From assembly GCA_021234155.1 (NCBI GenBank), contig JAJEKV010000001.1:1053927-1117926 (forward strand): a stretch of DNA of 64,000 nt. The letters are read 5' to 3'. Below, piece by piece: positions 33,801-44,113 of the stretch (position 1 is its first letter; each line of letters begins with the position of its first letter). The position numbers were made by a program, and so were the translations under genes. The notes beneath the pieces are model-generated. The model saw only the letters and a program-made list of their open reading frames with translations. It searched no databases and was not told the DNA's origin. This DNA is from Isoetes taiwanensis. Its lineage: Eukaryota; Streptophyta; Lycopodiopsida; Isoetales; Isoetaceae.

Positions 33801-34160
33801 TGTGCTAATCCCGCTGCTACAACAAAGGGGATGTGTTGCTCATGGGTCAACACCAACTGCGCGTGCCACCATGCAAAATGCCGATGCTCTTGACCCAAAT
33901 AGAGGTGCGGACATGATTTCAAAGGTTCGCAGCGCATCCGATTCTATAGAGACGCCAGCCACCGCTGCTCACGCCTACCATGGCGCGTATGGCGTATTGT
34001 GAACATGCCCGCAGCTGGAGTCCACGATGGCGCCGCAAGGGCCACCGCTATGGGGACCAACCGCCACGCACCTCGCGACGCGACGGTAGGGCCACACCGA
34101 AGCCGATGGGGCACAACCCAAGATTTAAGTAATGTACAATTCACACGCTATAATTTTGGG
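30840..34160 (+). pseudogene. GC-rich block of decayed reading frames
   Basis: Protein-like stretches on the plus strand change frame often. An acidic piece, HDTEDDTMSEEETGDDTDD, starts near 30940. Then come KNLFMNWPVSTRTQYNGF, HLKVGGYAFNESVYALDEVV, later HIVGATASVYDERIDCIA near 32730 and KWQRHKRMFNHAMWIG near 33130. Minus-strand frames of similar length overlap them. I cannot name a family. It could be the remains of a large DNA transposon, a suggestion strengthened only by the Ulp1-like motif next to it. No complete frame longer than about 150 codons exists. Confidence 0.3.
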
Positions 34161-34266
34161 GTGGACATTTGTAAGTTTTAAATCATTTAACTATTTAAGC
34201 AACCTTCTCGTTACAAGAAGCTCAATTACCACTAACAAAGGACCAATCGAAGCCTTTGCTCGGCAC

Positions 34267-34518
34267 TCAAGACACCCTACAATAAAGCAGCCCAACTACT
34301 ACAAAGCCACTCATTCCTAAACCGCCGCACATCTTGGCGCCGCGGTAATGCAGGCCCCCACTAATTGGCACAATTGTATCCGGCCTCGTCTGCCACACGT
34401 ATCGCACGAGCTGCCGCATGATGAAGCCAATATGCATGCCGCATGTGTTGTTATCGATTTGTAGCGGCACATCATCGCCGCTTACGCCCTCCCCCACGCA
34501 TCGTACCCGTGCCCCCAA
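34267..34518 (-). pseudogene. Possible Ulp1-like (C48) peptidase fragment
   Basis: A minus-strand frame contains DVPLQIDNNTCGMHIGFIM followed by RQLVRYV. In C48 SUMO-type cysteine peptidases the catalytic Cys lies in VPxQxDxxxCGxxxxxxxxxL, which this resembles. The catalytic His and Asp segments expected upstream are not evident. Ulp1-like genes are often carried by plant Mutator- and CACTA-type transposons, which would suit a mobile origin. The assignment is tentative. Confidence 0.35.
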
Positions 34519-34799
34519 TCGCCAAGAGCCAAGCCGCTGTTCGCATAAAAGACACCGCAGATGAGATCACGACAATGGAGCACATACGCGCATGAGGCAA
34601 GCACAAGAAACACTCACGAGCAAAGCGCGGAGAGGTTGAGACGAACTCCCCGAGACTTCCCCGGGCGCAGGGAAGGTTGTCGGCACCACCACCCCACATG
34701 ATCATCGCTTCCCAAGGCCCAGCGGCGCAAGCAGTCCGCTGCCTCGTATGAGGGTAACGAGCATCCAATGGCCACTGCAGGCAAGGCAAGGAGCCCAAA

Positions 34800-36390
34800 A
34801 AACAATCAATATTAGTTTTTTACATCAATTTCTACATAAAACCACTATAAAAAACAAATGTTACTAAGTGGGTTAATGTGTTGAATAACCACTAATAGTT
34901 ACACGATATGGTTCTTATGTATGATTTTTCCATTTAGCTTGTTACCATAGTTAAGCATGATGGTTATTTATGATAGTTTGTTTGTTTGGTTTATAGTAGT
35001 GTTTTATTGCTCAATTTTATCTTTGTGTATTGATTAGTAAGGCCATAAAACCACTAGCAATTTTGACTTTAATTATTTGTCTAATTTAAAGTGCTTTTCT
35101 AATGAAATTACCTACCTTATGTCTTATGAATTAACGTTGCTTTCTACAATAAAATGTCGTAATTTTTTATGGACTAACTACCAATAGTTTTTGCACTAAG
35201 ATAGTGAATGTTTATTGTCTTGATTGGCATTGGTTTAGTGAACAAAATGAGGAATGCTTTTAGTTGAGAACAATTGCCATTTCAAGTCATAAACGATGAT
35301 GAGTTTCTCCATCACATTGCTAGTGGTCTTTTGGTCCATGCACAACCACCCCATTTGGTGGTCCATGTATAGTTTTTGGGTTGCCCCTAGAGGGGCAAAC
35401 CCTCGTTTGTGTGGGGTTTATGGCATATCTTGGGTATATGCCGAATATCCTCAAAATATGCTTCGGATCGCTAAAACTCATTATCACCAAGAACTGGCGG
35501 TCAGGTGCGCTCGTTCAACCGATATTCCAACCTGATAATCGGGTACTTCTAAGAACACCTCCCGATGGAGTCCTTGGCGTAAAACCAAGCTTTGGATTCA
35601 CCCATTTTCAAATTTTTTTTGCACCGCATCATTCTTACAAGATGCCACGTAGAAGAAGAGGAAGAAAGATTGAATAAGAAGGAAGAAGAATCCGTGAATC
35701 CGAGCTCTTTTTATCCGGCTGCAGGTACTTCCCCGTTAAATCTTGTAGCAAAGATCATAAGCCCCGGTCAGCTTCTTCCCACCAAACTTTTTTTCAGCTA
35801 TCTTTCCCTTGATCATAGTATTTTTTTGAAAACGCCCGAGGGCGGTGGATCTCACTTTGCATGCCGGGGTTGGGTATAGAGTCTTAAATTTCGGGGGGCA
35901 ACATGTGTTTTTTTCAACGTGATCATTCTTTCCTCTTCTTTCTTCTACCATTTTGTGCACATATTTCTCGCCATATCCCTCGTGGATTTCAGACTCCTTG
36001 GTGGCATCTTTGCAAAGAACAACATCTAGGAAGAGGGTACGATCTTATCATTATTTGATCTCATATGCACGAAAAACAAGATGTTTTTATGTTCAAAACG
36101 CAAAAATAGCCGACTTTTACTTGCTTCGGCCGGGCGAAGAGCATCAACATGCGCTTTTGTAAAGTTTAGTTTTAAATTGAATGCTCTATCACTCATGAAG
36201 ATGCCTAATATTTGTTGGTTTGTTTCTTAATGCGATAAACAAGAGGAACAGTCGTTCTTGGGCTTCCAAGGGTTGCTTTAGAATCGTTTCTACCGAGGTG
36301 AGGCACTCCATGATTTGATCTCATTTATGCCGGAGGTGTCATTTTTACGGCGGATTTCGGCCCACTTACTAGGCATGAATGGATGAAGAG
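34800..36390. other. Gene-poor stretch
   Basis: 34.8-35.3 kb is AT-rich with nothing recognised. 35.3-35.9 kb has short plus-strand frames (for example EEERLNKKEEESVN and NLVAKIISPGQLLP) without a recognisable domain. 35.9-36.4 kb shows no coding signal. Confidence 0.5.
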
Positions 36391-36395
36391 CTGAT

Positions 36396-36587
36396 TTAGC
36401 TAGCATGGTCATGCTTGAGCAATTGCCTTGGGAGTCCTAACAGGGAACCAAACTCCTCCTTCATTTTCTTTGTGTCTTTCACGTGATTTTCTGATTTTCC
36501 GACGGTTTCTAACCGGTTTTCCGTAGGTTCCTTTGCTTGTACAAAATCCGTGATATTTGTGTTGGATTTGGGCTCCATTTTATGCAC
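36396..36587 (-). CDS. Lys/Glu-rich ORF fragment, unassigned
   Basis: A frame with SNTNITDFVQAKEPTENRL, ESENH-like and KKMKEEFGSLLGL. It extends upstream through KKRHTKSESIVHKMEPK and ends at a stop near 36397. The composition is more protein-like than its surroundings, but there is no partner exon, splice signal or known motif. It may be an exon remnant or chance. Confidence 0.2.
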   Translation of the reverse strand: MHKMEPKSNTNITDFVQAKEPTENRLETVGKSENHVKDTKKMKEEFGSLLGLPRQLLKHDHAS

Positions 36588-36599
36588 AATCGATTCACT

Positions 36600-38450
36600 T
36601 TTTGTGTGTCTTTTTTTTTCTAATGCATATGGAAAGCGCCCAGAACAATTAATGACTTGATTTCTCCTCGAAATGTCTGCTTACCTTGTGCATTTCGATA
36701 GGGGCAAAATGGGCTTATCGAGGAGTAAAATCGCTTTTCCAGGGCAAAGAAATCGGGTCCTTGCCCTTTAGAACCTTCTTTTTGTAAGTTCGTTGTCGCT
36801 TTGTATTTTGCTATTTGGTGTTCTTAGCCCCTTTGCATCTCCGATTTTGTCATTCTACATAAAGTCGTGGATAAAAGATATTTGATGTATTGTTAAAAAT
36901 CTGCACTATGTATATTAAAACAAGCATGTTCTTTGGTTATGCTTTATGTGGTGGATAAACGCAGCTTTGCCTTTTATTTTCTTGGCAATGAATGATTATT
37001 TTAGAAATGGAATAGTCATTCTTATGGATTGCTTCATTTTAGATGCTAAGTCGCTTTGCGATTTTGTTAGATTGTTTTGTCCGGGATTGTTTACCCACGA
37101 TTAAACCAAGAAACTTTGAAGATGGATGGATGTGTTAACTTTGAGCTTTGGACCACTTTCGAAGTAGATGACGCCAAAAAGCGATTTATGTCTATGGTTT
37201 TCTAATATTGGTGCTTTCTAATCCGTTGCTTTGCATTGTTAGAGGTTTAATTTATAGAGCTAACACAAAACGAAAGCAATTTGTTTGTCTAATTTCGTGA
37301 ATTTGATTCACAGAGTTGTAAACAACAATTGGCTTTGTTCTATTCTTTTCAAGGAATGTGGGGTCTTCTACTAAAATTTCTCGGCTTAGGTATCGCACCT
37401 CCTTTTGACACTATAACTATTTTTGTTGTAAGGTGCATGTAGAAAACACGCTTGGGACGACCATTTTACTATATTTTCATTTGGTACTTTTGATGTATAG
37501 GAGCATTAAGACTTGGAGCAAGCAATTATTGTTTCCGATTTGTCTCCAAATAATCTGATAATTGTTTGCAGATCTGCAGATTATTTGGAGCAAGCAACTG
37601 TTGCATTTGAAGACTTGTCATAGGCTAGCAAGCAAGTCTTGCAAGCAACGCCATGCCATCTCTGTTGTCTTTCATTTCTCAAGCAAAGAACGCTGAGCAA
37701 GCAACCGCTGCATTTAAAGACATGTGTACACAAATGTATATAAGACATGTCTTTACATGGAATGCAATCAATGCCCAAACAATCTAAGACATGTCTTTAC
37801 ATATAATGCACTCCATGCCGGCATGACTTTTGCTTATGTACCCAAAAAGTCCCCTTCAGCAAGAGAAATCACTGAGTAACATAGTATGCATAAGGTTTAT
37901 AATATATCCAATAACCTCTAGATGGTTCTTCATTTAATATCGGATGTTCCTTTGAATATCAACATTTTAATATGCTGTAATGCGTGGCAGAATGAAATTA
38001 TGTTTTAAGGCTACGGTTGATAAAGATATGTAAACATTAGAATGTTTCATGCTGGGAATTCTTAAATGCATCTTGGAATGTTTGTTAAAATGTTACTCTA
38101 AATCAAGCAACAAGCCATGAAAGACTTTGCAAAATTCTTGAATGTTTATCAAGGCTGTTTATATGGAATGATAAAGGAGTAGTTACATGTGTTGTGTTAC
38201 TTAAGAAATAAAACAACTACCATGAAGAAGATGAGAAATATTTGCTGAAGCGAGGCAACATTTTACATCCATTACTGGGATGCTTTCCTCTTAGATGTTA
38301 CTAAAGGGCATGAGGGCATCTAATAGACGCTCGCCTCTTGCCTTGAAACATTTTCCTAGGATGTTCGTCTTGCACACCGTGACAATTTAGGGTTATCCTT
38401 TTGGAGCTAATGGCTACATTTTCCTACTCAATTTTTTACAAGGTCATTAT
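36600..38450. other. Gene-poor AT-rich stretch with short repeats
   Basis: GAGCAAGCAA recurs at about 37516, 37588 and 37695, with GTTGCATTTGAAGACxTGT following the second and a variant following the third. TAAGACATGTCTTTACAT occurs at 37741 and 37785. A perfect 14-base inverted repeat (CTCCAAATAATCTG) lies at 37544-37557 and 37577-37590. No gene was seen. Confidence 0.6.
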
Positions 38451-39590
38451 ACTTTCGCATAGAAAAAGAACACGTAATTAGTCAAACTTCTACGTTGAGC
38501 CCAACATAATACATTGTTCTCGGAGTTCAACATCGCAACCCCAAGGTACAATGTTGTTAAACCTGAACATAATTGGGGATGAATCCGGAAGAGACAAATA
38601 ATTTTATCAAATTTGCACGGGCCTATAAACACACAACCTCTACTTATGCACGATAACGCCACCATTATACAACGCCATAAAATGCGCAACAAAGCAGACA
38701 TCATATCCGCAAGTGATTATAGATTTGCTATAGCCTCACACAACTTTATACCAAAATGTTGGGTGTTAACAATATACACCAATTTCCAACGGCATTATGA
38801 GTGCCTCCTCAAAATATATAACTCCATCACACTTTGGTAGAACATTATTTTTCACCCATGCCATACCATATAAGTCTTTGTTAAGCCATATAATGTTTTA
38901 TTTACTATAGAGATGATTTATCCCATTCATGTAGAGCTTTGAGAATTGAATCGAATTGAATTGGTTTTAACTCCCACATAGATAATAATATTGAAATGTA
39001 CATACATAGGTAATACCAAAGAAGCAATAGTATTATCATCATTTGCCAATGTCTCACATTGCTATGATGCTACCATAACATGATACACAATTTGATCAAG
39101 TGCGGCAATGTCGTGCACGCGCTTACTTCTTCATCCATGTAGTTGGTGCATATTTTGATCCTGGCCATATGCCTTTGATCACCATGTCGCCAAATGCCTA
39201 AAGCGTGACAACAAGAATTATCACGCCTCCAATGTTACTTGTGTCATCACACTCTTGGTATATGGTATCATTGGGAACGAAAATGCCATGCTCATGTGCA
39301 TGGGATACCAAGTGTAGAAATGAAGAAGCTCATTGCAAATGTGAAAGAAATATTTTGCACCAACGAGGTTGTCAAGTTGGCCCCTTTTTATAACATGCCA
39401 TTTAGCATATTCCCCCTCTCCAATAGAAATAAAAGGTTCCCATGTCTACGAGAGTCTGCAGGTGAGCATATTTATGTTATTGTTATGCTCAAACAAGCTA
39501 CTTGAATTCCTGACACGAGATGGCATGTGTAACGTGATTATTCTTTGCCCAAAAGTCACCTTCATTGAGGCTTGAATTGAGGTACGTAAC
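38451..39590. other. Gene-poor stretch
   Basis: Only short frames are present. The longest, near 39239-39505, encodes VEMKKLIANVKEIFCTNEVV without a recognisable domain. Nothing else was found. Confidence 0.4.
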
Positions 39591-39592
39591 TA

Positions 39593-39905
39593 TCCTTTCC
39601 ATCCTCTCCTCTATTAGACTTCTCCTTATGCTTTTGCCATCCTTGTTCCATACCGAGCACCAAAGACCAATACGTTACACTCAAACCCCAAAATCCATGT
39701 GTCCTACCGGATCCTAGTCCAAGAGGACCTCATCATCTAAAGAGGAGTTACTGATGCAAATAGGTGTCATCACCAACACAAAATGTCAATGTTTTAAAAT
39801 AGGAATTTTCGTTGATCGTAAAAATATGACTTTCAGGTATGATTTAAGCCACTTCAACCTTCGGCCATGGAGGGCAACCCTCCGTGCGCAGCACCTTGTT
39901 TCATG
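39593..39905. repeat. Dispersed repeat, copy 2 (copy 1 at 27.1 kb)
   Basis: Shares TATGATTTAAGCCACTTCA and GGAGGGCAACCCTCCGTGCG with 27110-27345 in the same order and orientation. 39.9-40.6 kb has no recognised content. Confidence 0.8.
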
Positions 39906-40689
39906 TTGTTTCTGCAAAACAATAGCAAAAAGCTATGGATGTGTTTTTTTTCAACCTTTTTAAAAGCTACACGTGTACATGTAGCTATGTTTCTTTTTCC
40001 ACAGTTTTTTCCTCCTCCGTGAGTTGTTTTTACCAATAAATGACATGTGGTTTAATAGAATATGGACATGTGACTTTTTAAAATAATGGTTTTTTGAACA
40101 CTTATTCTACTTTTAAACATTGAACTCAATTTCATAAAGTAAGTTCATTCAAAAAGTACTTTTGGCTTAATTGTGCTTTGCTTATTTTTAAGAAGCCGTT
40201 TGGGAATCGAACCCAAATAAATCCATTTTTAGGCAACGATATTATAACAATCCTAGATAAACTGCATGATCCAAGCCTAACAATCTTAATAAAATATACA
40301 AAGCATTTAATGGACTTCAGGTTCAGGGTTTCTGGAAGGGATAAAACGTATCAAGAAAGAAAGACAACCCATACCTGGATGAATAAAAGTGGCTTTCCAA
40401 TGTCCATGGCCAGGTAGACATTTGCATTCAGTGAATAGCTACAGAACGTAAAGCCAAAATCCATTTTGAAGCTGATGTAAAATGTCCTTCATGTCATTGC
40501 ATTCCAACTACATCATAAAGGCCCAAAAAGGGCGTGCTTAATCGATTTTTTAATTCAAAAGATGAGCAAAATGAACATGAAAGCGTAAGTTAACACTGAT
40601 ATCATGATATACAAGTTACATTAGTTGCTTCTATTTCTTTTCTAAACGAGAAACTTAACAAACTTAACAGCAAACAGAATAAAGGGGCT

Positions 40690-41005
40690 ACCGTCTGGAG
40701 CAGTGGTCTGATAGTGTTGGTTCTTCCAAATCCGTCTGCTACATGCCCTCTTCCTGCTCTGGCCCGTTGCCAATCTAAAATTTTCAAAGGAGCATAATAA
40801 ATTGTGAAAGTCTAAATAGGTAGGAAGCACTATATTCACCTGTTTGGATGAGCTGAACAGTAAAGAAAGAAGGGCAAAAATCTCCCAAATTGTCAAGAGT
40901 AACATCTGTGATAGCTTCAGAAAAGAAAACTCCTTTGTTGCAGATGAGGTCCATTTTGTTTGAATCGAAGGGACGAATCCTTCCGGTGAGGTTGAAAAAA
41001 TGAGA
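40690..41005 (-). CDS. Possible two-exon gene segment, WGR-like at best
   Basis: Minus strand. Exon A (about 41005-40840) is open with RPFDSNKMDLICNKGVFFSE, AITDVTLDNLGDFCPSF and FTVQLIQT, and ends at AAACAG|GTGAAT. A 65-base interval ends in TTTTAG at 40775. Exon B (40774 to about 40690) continues in phase with DWQRARAGRGHVADGFGRTN and ends CAGACG|GTAGCC. The pattern F-x-x-x-I-x-D-V-T-L...F-x-VQLIQ-x-D loosely recalls a WGR domain of PARP proteins, but the WGR tryptophan block is not clear. No start codon, promoter or further exons were found. The splice signals are plausible and the coding continuity is the best support. Confidence 0.3.
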
Positions 41006-41740
41006 CAAAGCTTTGGCAAAAAAGCTATGAAAAATGTGGACGAAAAGAAGAAGCAAACCTGCTGGGTACGGGATTCTGGGTTCGGCTCCATGATGCAGCT
41101 GTTCAAGGCGCACAATAGCAGCGCCAAATGATTTAAGGACAAGCATTCCCTATAGCATAGCATTTCCCTAGCCCATAGCATTACCCTAGCTGCTCCATGC
41201 TGGCTACCCGATTATTTATGCTCCATAGCATTTTCCTGGCTACTCGATGCTACTTATCTCTGTAAATGATCAAAAGGATTGCTTTACTCCAACTCTCTCC
41301 CACAAATCTACAACCCGGGAGAAATGCCATGCAAAAGAATGAAAAGAAAGCATCTACAAGACTCACTGCACTATTTCCATAGCTAGAAAGATCAAGAACA
41401 GGAAGAAAAGAATAAAGAAAGAGAATAGAAAGAAAGCAGATCCTATAGCAGCAGCGCGACAATACCTACAGCAGCGCGGCGCCTTCAATCCGTCATCGTT
41501 TCTGCTCTGCTCTGCAAGGCGCACAACGAAGGCGGCAAATTGGAAAGAAAAAATAAAATGCCAGGGATCACGATTTTGCCCATTAATCTCGGCCGTTAAG
41601 TTTGTAAGATAAAAGGAGGATCGCAATCTCAGCCATTCATATTCATTCCAGCCGTTGCATTATCATAGCTGACAAAAAATTATTTAAAATTCCTCCTCAC
41701 CACAGGTTTTATTTGCTTCTATCTTTTAATCCGTCCTTAT

Positions 41741-41912
41741 AAGGGACGCCTCACATGTCACCGGCAAGTTTTTGTCGGACGTCAAGTCGTTGAGCTGCTT
41801 TCAGGTATAAACTGCTCCAGCAGTTCGGGGACGAACGGCTCAGACGTCAAACCGTCGTCTCGTGATGAACTACATGTGAATACCTAAAGATTTACATGTG
41901 AGGCGCCTCTAA
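41741..41912. mobile_element. MITE-like foldback element
   Basis: GGGACGCCTCACATGT at 41743-41758 faces ACATGTGAGGCGCCTCT at 41894-41910, giving imperfect terminal inverted repeats around a ~135-base non-coding interior. A target duplication was not identified, so the superfamily is open. 41.0-41.7 and 41.92-42.6 kb hold no supported gene apart from a pyrimidine/purine-rich stretch near 41.4 kb. Confidence 0.6.
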
Positions 41913-42611
41913 GTTCTATCGATCCGACCGCTTTCCCACCCTTGGATCAAGCTATGGTTATTTCTCATACTCATCCTAATATTCGCTTTTGTAGAATATT
42001 TCGCTGATTATCGTAATAATCTCGTGGAATATTTTTTCAAGAAAAGATATTGTCGCGAAATCCGCTTCGCATAGCTCGCTTTCAAGCTCTATTCCAAAGA
42101 TACCCTCTTCTATATCATTCCTGCTTTATTCAATATCTCTATTCGGCCATTTGCTTTGGAGAGGCCATTTGATTCTCAAGAGGCTTGAGAAAAAATCCGC
42201 AAAATACTAGAACCAGAAATGATCCAAGAACCGCAAAATACCAGAGCCATTTGCTCCAAGAACAAAAAATGCTTGGATCTTTGCACAAACCTGGCGCCCT
42301 TGATTCTTCCTTTGTGATCTAGTAATGGCATTTCAGGAATGTCATGCAATATATATGGCGGCTCATTCTATAGTAGAACCCACAGAAAAAAGAATCCAAA
42401 TGGATAAAGATAGAGCCCACACGAATCCATGCCTCCTTCTTCTGAGGATGCAAATTTGAAAAGAAATCTGCTCCGTTCTGCAGTTGTTTGGTGCAGATGC
42501 AACATGATAGCTACCATTTATTTTTCTTGTAGAGATCAATGAAGGGCTCCTTTCTATCTTGAGAAACCGACGCAGCTTGAGAAGGGCGAAAGTGCTTTCT
42601 TTCCGTCGATC

Positions 42612-42947
42612 ATGGCCATGGCCAAGCCCTCACAAGGATTAAACTACAAAGAACTATTTGCTTTGGCAAAAGCTCAAATAAAAGGAAACACGGCATTTGA
42701 GCTCGATAACATTTATACATCCGAGCACTTTTCCTGCGAGAGCTTCATATCCTTCCAAAATCATATCCTTAAGCTTGAACCCAAACTTTTCAAGGAACAA
42801 CAAACTGGTAACACATATAGAAGAACAAAAGATGTCAGAACGTGCTCGGACTGCGGTTTAAGGGAGGTCAACCCTCCGGTCAACCCTCCCTTCTCGAAAA
42901 TTACGGCAACAACCTCTCGGCACCACGCCTCAAGTGTTTTGTCGTAA
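42612..42947 (+). CDS. Small ORF interrupted by a MITE-like insertion
   Basis: ATG in good context (GATCATGGCCATGG) opens a frame encoding NYKELFALAKAQIKGNTAF, ELDNIYTSEHFSCESF, ISFQNHILKLEPKLFKE and TCSDCGLREV. About the first 80 residues look like ordinary soluble, Lys-rich protein. The last 30 are read from the foldback element at 42857-42991, so the natural C-terminus is lost. A CSDC pair near residue 78-81 might begin a metal site. I do not recognise the family. The sequence after the element (IEHPRQNKTLPYYGRG in one frame) may be the former continuation. Confidence 0.4.
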   Translation: MAMAKPSQGLNYKELFALAKAQIKGNTAFELDNIYTSEHFSCESFISFQNHILKLEPKLFKEQQTGNTYRRTKDVRTCSDCGLREVNPPVNPPFSKITATTSRHHASSVLS

Positions 42948-42991
42948 TTTTCTTGACGGGAGGGTTAACCTCCTCAAAAATTCCCCTTAAA
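42857..42991. mobile_element. MITE-like foldback element in an ORF
   Basis: The left end starts TTTAAGGGAGGTCAACCC and the right end read inward starts TTTAAGGGGAATTTT then GGAGGTTAACCCTCCC. The arms also share GAAAATTACG. The left arm holds an extra duplicated GGTCAACCCTCC. The element is 135 bases with almost no loop. Both ends carry TTAA, which might be a 4-base target duplication. Confidence 0.7.
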
Positions 42992-42999
42992 GAAGGAAG

Positions 43000-44110
43000 G
43001 CGGATCGAACACCCCCGACAAAACAAAACACTTCCATATTATGGACGTGGAAACTGCCCATTTACTGCAACTATCCTCGTGTTGTAACCTAATCTAGTAA
43101 GGTTGCGGTAATTTATCTGCAATGTAAAGAAAATTAAACTATTAGCAAAGCATATAAGTATGCTATAGCAAGGTTAAAAATATAAATAGAAGTTCTAACA
43201 AACTAACGCTGAAATTTATAGTATCTCGTCTTTTCTTGAACAATGTTGGCAAGCACGAGGAGAAAGATAATGGCCTTATGTATTTTGAACGTTTGATCCT
43301 TAGAAAGGCTACTTGTCTATGGGTATTGATTCGCAACAACCACAAGGGAAAAATGAAAAGAGAATTGAAAGGAACTTTGAAAAGAGAGTTAAAATGTGTG
43401 TGATGTTGCTGGTGGTTAAACAACTGCACCAAATTCAACTCAATGTTTCAGCCACATTGTTTTCGTGTCGGTGTCTACATATAACGATGCCATCTCTAAT
43501 CAGAATGGTAGACATTTGTAGGATTGATCATGCCATCTTTTACACTTACCATCACCTGATTATAATGCCATACAATGCTTTATGACTAGAAGACCATGCC
43601 TAAAGTCTAAGGAATTGTAGATTATGTCAATGGAAGCCAAGAATAATAAAAAAAAGCTATCCTTGACATCATATTCTTTAGTGTCCATCCTCTTACTCAA
43701 TATTGCCATATGGATGGACCATTATTTATAGCTGCGCAACTATAAGACGAAGCACATATCATTAGCCACCACTGCCTTTCAATACCAGACTCAACATTTA
43801 GCGTCGCAGGATTAACATGACAATAAAATCTTTTCAATTCAATTCCTGTCTCTGCATTTATACTTGTATTTGACTCTTTGATTGAATAAAGTCTGACGTC
43901 CTTCAACAAAAATATAATATAATATAATGTCGATTGAGTAATACTGGGCAAAATCAAACTAGCTTTTAGACCATGTCATAAGTCGTAGAGTTATTTTATC
44001 AAACCATTACTAGTTTTGATGAACTACTATAGTGCGCATGAAACAATCTCATAAACCATAACTAGTTTTAACAAACTAACTTTCACATCTAAAACCACCA
44101 TTCATAACCG
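43000..44110. other. Gene-poor stretch, LINE-like 3' tail
   Basis: Near 43875 the word TTGATTGAATAAAGTCTGAC, followed by GTCCTTCAAC and AT repeats, resembles the tail of the LINE remnant ending at 48.39 kb (AATAAAGCTTGTCATCCTTC). Repeated TATAATATAATAT follows. No gene is supported. Confidence 0.4.
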
Positions 44111-44113
44111 CTA

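Noticed and set aside
41363-41626. An 87-codon minus-strand frame with a hydrophobic C-terminal half
   Set aside because: The apparent membrane segment comes from a purine-rich stretch read in antisense; no homologue or splice context was recognised.
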